Of a DNA stretch of 7,087 nucleotides, positions 1 to 3,759 are shown piece after piece. The stretch covers positions 1-7,087 of the forward strand of contig JAUYHV010000055.1 of NCBI GenBank assembly GCA_030689845.1. The letters are read 5' to 3'. This DNA is from Dehalococcoidia bacterium (GTDB lineage: Bacteria; Chloroflexota; Dehalococcoidia; JACQUA01). The translations under genes were made by a program, and so were the position numbers. The notes below the pieces were generated by a model. That model made no database searches. It had not been told where the DNA came from and saw only the letters and a list, made by a program, of their open reading frames with translations. The stretch's first letter is position 1, and each line of letters opens with the position of its first letter.

Positions 1-67
1 GTGGAAAATAGAATTGATTGAAAGAGAAAATCCAGAATGGAGAGACTTGTACAAAGATATTTTATAG
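1..67 (+). CDS. GIY-YIG nuclease family protein, C-terminal end only (partial, cut by window start)
   Basis: The frame starting at base 2 encodes WKIELIEREN followed by PEWRDLYKDIL and a TAG at 65-67. This is the characteristic C-terminal tail of small (about 80-100 aa) stand-alone GIY-YIG nucleases of the YhbQ/UPF0213-like type. The same tail, with only a few base changes, ends the fuller copy at 2557-2844. The catalytic GIY-YIG half lies outside the window, so whether this copy is intact cannot be seen. It is followed at 72-97 by the hairpin that also follows the second copy. Confidence 0.8.
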   Translation, partial: WKIELIERENPEWRDLYKDIL

Positions 68-71
68 GACT

Positions 72-97
72 CTGGATTCCGACTTTCGTCGGAATGG
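72..97 (+). repeat. REP-like hairpin, right end of GIY-YIG unit (copy A)
   Basis: The core is an 8-bp stem ATTCCGAC/GTCGGAAT closed by a TTTC loop and flanked by ctgg and gg. It is identical to 2849-2874 and is the exact reverse complement of 2523-2548. It begins five bases after the GIY-YIG stop codon. No T-tract follows, so it does not look like a Rho-independent terminator. Confidence 0.85.
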
Positions 98-150
98 AAA
101 CTATGCGAGTACCCGGGTATACCCCCATGCGCCCTTGGGCGGGTAGGTTT

Positions 151-156
151 TATAAT
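151..156 (+). promoter_or_regulatory. Possible -10 box for the sdhB-fumarase operon
   Basis: There is a perfect TATAAT 40 bases before the ATG at 196. No recognisable -35 hexamer lies 16-18 bases upstream, where the sequence is GC-rich (near tgcgcc). It falls in the segment unique to copy A of the repeat. If used, transcription would start near 163 and give a leader of about 33 nt. Confidence 0.3.
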
Positions 157-195
157 GTATATTGGACAGAGTAAGAATGAGTTTACCCACTTGAA

Positions 196-942
196 ATGAA
201 AAAGAGCCAATTATTAATGCTGCAAGATATCGAAGTATTGTTTAAAATCCGCCGTTTTGATCCAGATGTGGATACCATGTCCAGGTTTGAGAGTTTCCCA
301 GTTCAAGTGAAGGGTATGATGACGGTTCTGGACGGATTGTTACAGGTATTTGAGGAACAGGACAGTACCCTGTCATTTCGTTTTGCCTGTCGGGAGGGTG
401 TATGTGGGTCCTGTGCAATGTTCATTAACGGTTCATACAGGCTTGCCTGCCAGACACAGATCAGGGAACTGAAAACCCCTGAGATTTCAGTTAATCCCCT
501 GCCTCATCTAAAAGTTATCAAGGATTTGGTGGTGGATTTGGACCCGTTTTTTAATAAAATTGAACAGGTCATGCCGTACCTTGAGACTCTAACCGCCCCA
601 CCGGAAACCGAGCAGGTGCAAACCCAGGCGGAGAGGAAGTTGATCAATGAAGTGATTGACTGTATTTTGTGCGGCTCATGTTACTCTGCCTGCCCTGTAG
701 TCTGGTTTAACAAAGAATATTTAGGCCCGGCGGCTTTGACCAAGGCATACCGGTTTGTGGCTGATTCCAGGGACGGGTTGTCCCCGGAACGCTTGAACCA
801 GGTTAGTCATGAAGACGGTATTTGGCGCTGCCATACCGTGTTTAATTGCGTCGAAGCTTGCCCAAAAAATATCCAACCGGCGGATGCTATTGAAAAATTG
901 AGAAAAAAAACCATATCCAGGAGGTTAAAGTTCTGGAAATGA
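196..942 (+). CDS. sdhB: Succinate dehydrogenase/fumarate reductase iron-sulfur subunit
   Basis: This 248-aa protein has the usual SdhB/FrdB length and carries electrons between the flavoprotein (SdhA) and the quinone-side anchor through three iron-sulfur clusters. The N-terminal ferredoxin domain has [2Fe-2S] ligands C65, C70, C73 (CREGVCGSC) and C85. The C-terminal domain has C156, C159, C162 (CILCGSCYSACP) plus C222 for [4Fe-4S], and C166, C212, C218 (CHTVFNCVEACP) for [3Fe-4S], following the E. coli SdhB pattern. All ligands are present. Motifs FKIRRFDP and MKLTxxR-type tail features also fit the family. ATG 196 is the first start after an in-frame TGA at 178 but has no clear Shine-Dalgarno; ATG 217 (residue 8) is a plausible alternative because the shared repeat ends at 208. 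The stop overlaps the next gene. SdhA, expected just upstream, is absent. Direction (succinate oxidation or fumarate reduction) cannot be told. Confidence 0.93.
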   Translation: MKKSQLLMLQDIEVLFKIRRFDPDVDTMSRFESFPVQVKGMMTVLDGLLQVFEEQDSTLSFRFACREGVCGSCAMFINGSYRLACQTQIRELKTPEISVNPLPHLKVIKDLVVDLDPFFNKIEQVMPYLETLTAPPETEQVQTQAERKLINEVIDCILCGSCYSACPVVWFNKEYLGPAALTKAYRFVADSRDGLSPERLNQVSHEDGIWRCHTVFNCVEACPKNIQPADAIEKLRKKTISRRLKFWK

Positions 943-1502
943 GTAAAGGCGAAATAAATATTCAGTCCCCTTTGGATTCGAAAACCGTTTCAATGCTGAA
1001 AGCCGGTGATAAAGTCCTGTTAAGCGGTATCGTTTATACAGCCAGGGATGCTGCCCATAAACGTCTTATTGAAGCCATGGATAGGGGCGAGTCTTTGCCA
1101 TTCGACCTGAAGGGGCAAACAATATATTATGTGGGCCCTTCTCCGGCACCCCCCGGTCATATTATCGGTTCGGCCGGGCCGACGACCAGCGGGCGCATGG
1201 ACTCTTTTACTCCGAGGTTGCTGGCTGCGGGGCTTAAAGTGATGATAGGCAAAGGTTCTCGCTCTTCCGAAGTTAAGGAGGCTATTAAAACCTATTCCTG
1301 TGTTTATTTGGCCGCCATTGGCGGAGCAGGGGCGTTACTGTCCAAGGCTATACGCAAAGCCGAGGTCATAGCCTATGAAGATCTTGGAACAGAGGCTATC
1401 CTCAGGTTGGAAGTGGAGAATTTTCCAGCTATCGTTATCAATGATATTTATGGGGGTGACCTTTACCAGGAGGGCAAGGAAAAGTATAGAACCAAACATT
1501 AA
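939..1502 (+). CDS. Class I (Fe-S) fumarate hydratase, beta subunit / tartrate dehydratase beta family
   Basis: This 187-aa protein matches the C-terminal swivel-type domain of iron-sulfur hydro-lyases (FumA C-terminal half, TtdB). In two-subunit enzymes it pairs with an alpha subunit that carries the [4Fe-4S] cluster and converts fumarate to malate. Visible landmarks are GPSPAPPG (66-73), GPTTSGRMD (80-88), IGKG (103-106), AAIGGAGALL (125-134), the YEDLGTEA segment (146-153) and IVINDIYGGDLY near the end. Its ATG overlaps the sdhB stop (ATGA), which implies translational coupling. An AGGAGG lies at 919-924, 14 nt upstream, a long spacing. The alpha subunit is not in the window, so the gene is either separated from its partner or the partner lies upstream with sdhA. 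Tartrate dehydratase beta is the main alternative, but the sdhB neighbour favours fumarase. Confidence 0.88.
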   Translation: MSKGEINIQSPLDSKTVSMLKAGDKVLLSGIVYTARDAAHKRLIEAMDRGESLPFDLKGQTIYYVGPSPAPPGHIIGSAGPTTSGRMDSFTPRLLAAGLKVMIGKGSRSSEVKEAIKTYSCVYLAAIGGAGALLSKAIRKAEVIAYEDLGTEAILRLEVENFPAIVINDIYGGDLYQEGKEKYRTKH

Positions 1503-1565
1503 ACATGGTGAAGGTTGAAAAACCGGAAACCCCTGAGCCTGGGGCAGTATCCCTGAGACCCCCAT
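1503..1565. other. Convergent intergenic spacer with weak hairpins
   Basis: This lies between the fumarase gene (plus) and the Lrp-like gene (minus). It contains ggtt-gaaa-aacc and a CCCC...GGGG dyad near 1529-1543, with ggttttt-type runs on the minus-strand side. These could serve as a weak terminator for either gene, but stems are short and no convincing U-tract follows in the plus direction. Confidence 0.25.
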
Positions 1566-2012
1566 TTACACCTGAGTATAGCGCCCTTTTTTTACCTGGA
1601 GACAAACAAAAGTCTCGCAGTTGCTGACTCCTTCAGTATTGTAAACAAAAATTTGAAGAAATTTTGAGATGTCGTCGGTATTGCGGAAACGGGCGAAGGC
1701 CAGCACATCGAATCGTCCCGTTGAAGCAACGAGCCATTTTATTTCCTCCCGCATATCGAGGGTTTTTAATACTTCTTCCAGCTTATTGCCGCTTACTTTA
1801 AGAGCAAAAATGACACTGTAGGGAAATCCGACATGGTCCGGATCTACCAGGGCAACAACCCTGAGTACCCTTGACTCGATAAGCTCTCGTATTCGCCTTC
1901 TAATCGTGGTCGGGCTGGCATGGATTTTACCGCTCAGAACTTCGCTGCTGACCCTGGCGTCTTTCTGAAGAAGCCTTATAATCTGTAAATCTATTTCATC
2001 AACTTTGGCCAT
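1566..2012 (-). CDS. Lrp/AsnC family transcriptional regulator
   Basis: The protein is 148 aa when started at the ATG at 2012 (MAKVDEIDLQ), the usual Lrp/AsnC length. Residues about 5-50 form the AsnC-type winged helix-turn-helix (DEIDLQIIRLLQ, then SPTTIRRRIRELIESRVL). The rest is the RAM ligand-binding/dimerisation domain, with LVASTGRFDVLAFARF and YNTEGVSNCETF marking the effector-binding face. The family binds DNA as dimers to octamers and responds to amino acids or related metabolites; the ligand here is unknown. A TTG start at 2021 adding three residues is possible. However, a promoter (-35 TTGCAA at 2045-2050, -10 TATTAT at 2022-2027) predicts a transcript beginning near 2015, so the message would be nearly leaderless and the TTG unlikely. 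No Shine-Dalgarno is seen, consistent with this. It is convergent with the fumarase gene and divergent from the small gene at 2168. Confidence 0.92.
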   Translation of the reverse strand: MAKVDEIDLQIIRLLQKDARVSSEVLSGKIHASPTTIRRRIRELIESRVLRVVALVDPDHVGFPYSVIFALKVSGNKLEEVLKTLDMREEIKWLVASTGRFDVLAFARFRNTDDISKFLQIFVYNTEGVSNCETFVCLQVKKGRYTQV

Positions 2013-2064
2013 ATCGGCCAAATAATAGTCTATTTAGACCGAGATTGCAAACATATTGGCCAAT
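2005..2064. promoter_or_regulatory. Three short dyads in the Lrp-like gene control region (candidate operators)
   Basis: Three dyads lie here: TTGGCC-N5-GGCCAA at 2005-2021 over the Lrp start codon, GTCTA-TT-TAGAC at 2028-2039 between its -35 and -10, and the perfect palindrome ATTGGCCAAT at 2055-2064 just upstream of both divergent promoters. The first and third share the TTGGCC core. Lrp-type regulators commonly bind several such sites and control their own gene, so autoregulation is a reasonable inference. Confidence 0.5.
2022..2050 (-). promoter_or_regulatory. Promoter of the Lrp-like gene
   Basis: Read on the minus strand, -35 TTGCAA (2045-2050), a 17-bp spacer and -10 TATTAT (2022-2027). 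The predicted transcription start near 2015 is only a few bases before the ATG at 2012, giving an almost leaderless mRNA. Confidence 0.5.
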
Positions 2065-2068
2065 TCCC

Positions 2069-2097
2069 TTGACTTATGTTGCAAATATAGCTAAGAT
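2069..2097 (+). promoter_or_regulatory. Sigma-70-type promoter of the small gene at 2168
   Basis: TTGACT at 2069-2074, exactly 17 bp, then TAAGAT at 2092-2097; five of six consensus bases in each box. Transcription would start near 2104 with a leader of about 64 nt. GTTGC (2078-2082) and GCAAC (2104-2108) form an inverted repeat around the -10 box. Confidence 0.65.
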
Positions 2098-2167
2098 TTT
2101 GGCGCAACAAATACTTGCCTGCCAGCGCTTCAAAGCACGGAAAAAGACTTTAAGTAGGAGGCGAAAC

Positions 2168-2410
2168 ATGCGATTACGATCCACCGGCCTCGGAAAAACA
2201 GAGTTAATCGGTGAGGTTGAAGATTTGAAAACAATGGGCGACTTTCTTATTATGGTCATCGGGACTACCAGACCCGTTAAATGGAAAGTCAGGGCGGCAT
2301 TAACCAGGAAAGACGTTTTCAACCTTATGCGCTTGATGTTAAAGTGGCCCAATCTCATGTACCTGCTAAAAATCAAGGACAAAAAAGACCCGGAAATACC
2401 AGCCTTTTAG
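2168..2410 (+). CDS. Small uncharacterised protein (80 aa)
   Basis: The reading frame is open from 2045, but the start is placed at ATG 2168. An ideal AGGAGG (2156-2161) lies six bases before it, and the promoter at 2069-2097 would exclude the earlier start. The product MRLRSTGLGKTELIGEVEDL... is basic, has a probable beta-rich first half (GKTELIGEVEDLKTMGDFLIMVIGTT, shown in part) and a helical second half (RKDVFNLMRLMLKWP) ending in a charged KIKDKKDPEIPAF tail. No signal peptide or clear membrane segment is seen. I do not recognise a characterised family. Its divergent placement opposite an Lrp-like regulator suggests it may be a target of that regulator. Confidence 0.7.
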   Translation: MRLRSTGLGKTELIGEVEDLKTMGDFLIMVIGTTRPVKWKVRAALTRKDVFNLMRLMLKWPNLMYLLKIKDKKDPEIPAF

Positions 2411-2522
2411 CCGCAGAATTTTGGAATATGGTTCCTTCTCAAACTGAGTGGGTAAGAAAAAATGAAGGTACATAGATGAAGACATATACGATGAAGAGTT
2501 CACCTGATGCGTCTTCTTTTAC
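2411..2522. other. AT-rich spacer without a supported gene
   Basis: There are no terminator or RNA features. A frame beginning at ATG 2476 reads into the GIY-YIG ORF through the hairpin, giving the HSDESRNP-type peptide often produced by translating such palindromes, so it is not taken as coding. Confidence 0.4.
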
Positions 2523-2548
2523 CCATTCCGACGAAAGTCGGAATCCAG
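2523..2548 (+). repeat. Left inverted REP-like hairpin of the GIY-YIG unit
   Basis: Stem ATTCCGAC/GTCGGAAT with GAAA loop; exact reverse complement of 2849-2874 and 72-97 over 26 bases. Confidence 0.9.
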
Positions 2549-2556
2549 TAATAATT

Positions 2557-2844
2557 ATGAATGATTATTCTGTGTACATTATGGCTAGTAAACGCAATGG
2601 AACACTATATGTTGGTTTACCGGGGGACCTTGTTCAGAGGGTTTAGGCTCATAAGCATGATTTAGTTGAAGGATTAGCCAAAAAATGCGGTGTACATCTG
2701 CTCGAATATTATGAGCCGGGCAGCGATTATGAAGGAACTCTTAAACGGGAGAAACAGATAAAGGAATGGAAAAGGCGGTGGAAAATAGAATTAATTGAAA
2801 GAGAAAACCCAGAATGGAGAGACTTGTACAAAGATATTTTATAG
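2557..2844 (+). pseudogene. GIY-YIG nuclease family protein, interrupted by in-frame TAG
   Basis: Reading through one stop, the frame encodes a complete 95-codon GIY-YIG protein. It starts MNDYSVYIMASKRNGTLYVG (the GIY-YIG motifs appear as VYI and YVG) and then DLVQRV-stop-AHKHDLVEG. The second half has YYEP, the REKQIKEWKRRWK helix with its conserved Glu, and the WRDLYKDIL tail. In the family the position of TAG 2644-2646 is normally Trp (RVW-EHK), so a single TGG to TAG change explains the break. The rest of the frame is undamaged, so the inactivation looks recent, or the stop is read through. YVGLPGDL also departs from the usual YIGVTxDL. No Shine-Dalgarno is visible; the left hairpin occupies that position. 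Such proteins are single-domain endonucleases with poorly known roles in repair or mobility. Confidence 0.85.
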
Positions 2845-2848
2845 AATT

Positions 2849-2874
2849 CTGGATTCCGACTTTCGTCGGAATGG
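2849..2874 (+). repeat. Right inverted REP-like hairpin of the GIY-YIG unit
   Basis: Same 8-bp-stem hairpin with TTTC loop as 72-97; reverse complement of 2523-2548. Confidence 0.9.
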
Positions 2875-2910
2875 AAACTTTCGTTCGTCGGAATGGAAAC
2901 TTTCGTTTGA
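2861..2910 (+). repeat. Tandem duplication of the hairpin's outer half
   Basis: An 18-bp unit (tttcgtcggaatggaaac, 2861-2878) is followed by a 22-bp version with four extra bases (2879-2900) and a partial third unit (tttcgttt, from 2901). Copy A has unrelated sequence here. Confidence 0.75.
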
Positions 2911-2996
2911 TTGGACAGAGTAAGGATGAGTTTACCCACTTGAAATGAAAAAGAGCCTTTATTATGTATATAAAGACGGCAACTACACCGGTAACA

Positions 2997-3023
2997 GATT
3001 CTTCGACTGCGCTCAGAATGACG
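2997..3023 (+). repeat. Second-family dispersed REP-like repeat
   Basis: The stretch starting gattcttcgactgcgctc and ending agaatgacg has ATTCT/AGAAT ends (2998-3002, 3015-3019). It is the type of intergenic palindrome found scattered in many environmental bacterial genomes; its reverse reading gives the familiar spurious peptide HSERSRRI. Confidence 0.6.
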
Positions 3024-3165
3024 GAGGATGTTTTTGACCAATGCGAGCAGTTGCGTTATTTGTTTTCCTTGTTTATACTTTTTATCAGGATTTTCACTTA
3101 ACAATGTAATAACACCCTTTTTATGGCGTATTATAATAAAGGGCAGAAAATGAGGAGTAAATAGG
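3024..3165 (+). promoter_or_regulatory. Upstream region and promoter of the lipoprotein gene
   Basis: TATAAT at 3132-3137 is preceded at 17 bp by ATAACA (3109-3114, four of six consensus). Transcription would start near 3144, about 22 nt before the TTG start. CCCTTT (3115-3120) and AAAGGG (3138-3143) form an inverted repeat across the -10 box. The remainder is AT-rich with no gene. Confidence 0.5.
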
Positions 3166-3654
3166 TTGGTTACTTTTTCAAGACATTATCTGTGGGTAAC
3201 ATTAATAGTTATTTCCCTGGCCCTGCCGGGGTGTTTCGGCGGGGACCGGGGCGCGTCTCAGACCGCCACCCCGGTAGTCCTCGATCCGGGTATCGCAAAA
3301 AAGGTAAGCCCGCGGCTGGTGCGGCAGATAGAACTGCGCACCCAGCAACTGGCCAGGCCCAACGAGGGCAGGGTTGAGGAAATGGAGGCCCAGGGAATGA
3401 GTTTAAGTACCCTGAGCCTGCAAAAGGTCTTCGTCCACTTCAGCCAGGCGCCGGCCCAGGAGCAGATAACCGAACTTCAAAATGCGGGGATCACCCTGCA
3501 CCTGAGTTCCTGGATACCGCCGGTGGGAAACGCCCCCACGGGATTTTTGCTGGCGGAGATGCCCGTGGACAAGCTGGCCTTTTTTGCTTCAAGGGACTAT
3601 GTCGTAAAGCTGGAAACGGCGGAAACTACCAGCCAGCCGCAGTCAAACCCCTGA
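3166..3654 (+). CDS. Lipoprotein homologous to the propeptide of the adjacent subtilase
   Basis: This 162-aa protein starts at TTG 3166, with gaggag (3152-3157) eight bases upstream; no earlier supported start exists. The N-terminus is a lipoprotein signal (hydrophobic WVTLIVISLALPGC, lipobox Cys23), so the mature protein should be membrane-anchored outside the cytoplasm. Residues 85-153 align without gaps to residues 80-148 of the protease encoded next, with 32 of 69 identical by hand count, including KxFxHF, AGIT, SWxPPVG, PTGF and ETAE. Residues 46-62 also match its residues 38-54. The protein stops nine residues after the homologous segment, that is, at the propeptide boundary, and has no catalytic domain. 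Subtilase propeptides are known to act as folding chaperones and tight inhibitors, so a stand-alone inhibitor, chaperone or self-protection role is inferred. It sits 105 bp upstream of the protease on the same strand and is probably cotranscribed. Confidence 0.8.
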   Translation: MVTFSRHYLWVTLIVISLALPGCFGGDRGASQTATPVVLDPGIAKKVSPRLVRQIELRTQQLARPNEGRVEEMEAQGMSLSTLSLQKVFVHFSQAPAQEQITELQNAGITLHLSSWIPPVGNAPTGFLLAEMPVDKLAFFASRDYVVKLETAETTSQPQSNP

Positions 3655-3759
3655 GAGAAATAGATTAAAAAATCCCGCACCCCGCCCCCTGACCGGGGGA
3701 CTATCAGCCCTTAGGGAGGAAACGGCGGCCGGGTACCGCGGATTGATTGTTAAACAGAT
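3655..3759 (+). promoter_or_regulatory. Leader between lipoprotein and protease genes with hairpin and distant Shine-Dalgarno
   Basis: Contains CCCCC-TGACC-GGGGG at 3685-3699 and, after CCCTTA, a strong GGGAGG at 3714-3719. That is 40 nt before the ATG at 3760 rather than the usual 5-10. A GCGG...CCGC pair lies between GGGAGG and the ATG. An in-frame TAA at 3751 rules out a longer protease. The hairpin has no T-tract, so it is not a clear terminator. Confidence 0.4.

Larger units (their letters stand above)
1..208 (+). repeat. Direct repeat, copy A (GIY-YIG 3' end, hairpin and 47-bp tail)
   Basis: Bases 1-101 match 2779-2878 almost exactly, with a handful of substitutions such as g/a at 16. 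Bases 162-208 match 2911-2957 with one mismatch (gtaagaatg versus gtaaggatg). The middle (about 102-161) is unrelated between the copies: here it is a GC-rich stretch with a cgccc-tt-gggcg dyad and a TATAAT box, there a tandem repeat of hairpin fragments. The second conserved block ends 13 bases into the iron-sulfur subunit gene at 196. The repeat probably continues left beyond the window. Confidence 0.85.
2523..2874 (+). mobile_element. Candidate minimal element: GIY-YIG ORF between inverted REP-like hairpins
   Basis: A 352-bp unit with the GIY-YIG reading frame in the middle. It is bounded by perfect 26-bp inverted repeats at 2523-2548 and 2849-2874, each itself an 8-bp-stem hairpin. The ORF starts nine bases after the left hairpin and ends four bases before the right one, so the unit contains essentially nothing else. 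A second copy of its right half is at 1-97 in the same orientation. No target-site duplication is evident directly outside the repeats. That the unit is or was mobile is an inference from the architecture and the duplication. Confidence 0.5.
2779..2957 (+). repeat. Direct repeat, copy B
   Basis: Matches copy A (1-208) over the GIY-YIG 3' end and hairpin (2779-2878) and over a 47-bp tail (2911-2957) that includes an ATG at 2945 and the codons for MKKS. In copy A the same tail is the start of sdhB; here the frame after it reaches a stop within about 30 codons. Confidence 0.85.

Noticed and set aside
72..97. Hairpin as Rho-independent terminator of the GIY-YIG gene
   Set aside because: No run of T follows the stem at any of the copies, and identical hairpins occur upstream of the ORF.
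2045..2167. Extended N-terminus for the small gene
   Set aside because: The extension would begin upstream of the predicted promoter, and the ideal Shine-Dalgarno sits just before ATG 2168.
2861..2910. Short spaced repeats suggesting a CRISPR array
   Set aside because: Units are adjacent with no spacers and derive from the hairpin; no cas genes are present.
2959..3000. Possible tRNA remnant as an insertion site next to copy B
   Set aside because: No cloverleaf or TTCGANTC-type arm could be formed.
2945..3040. ATG-initiated short frame MKKSLYYVYKDG... after repeat copy B
   Set aside because: It is about 30 codons, starts inside the repeat tail and runs through a REP-like element; no coding support.
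2727..3104. Minus-strand reading frame of 125 codons
   Set aside because: It runs backwards through the GIY-YIG ORF and the repeats and contains HSERSRRI and FHSDESRNP, familiar peptides from translating dispersed palindromes.
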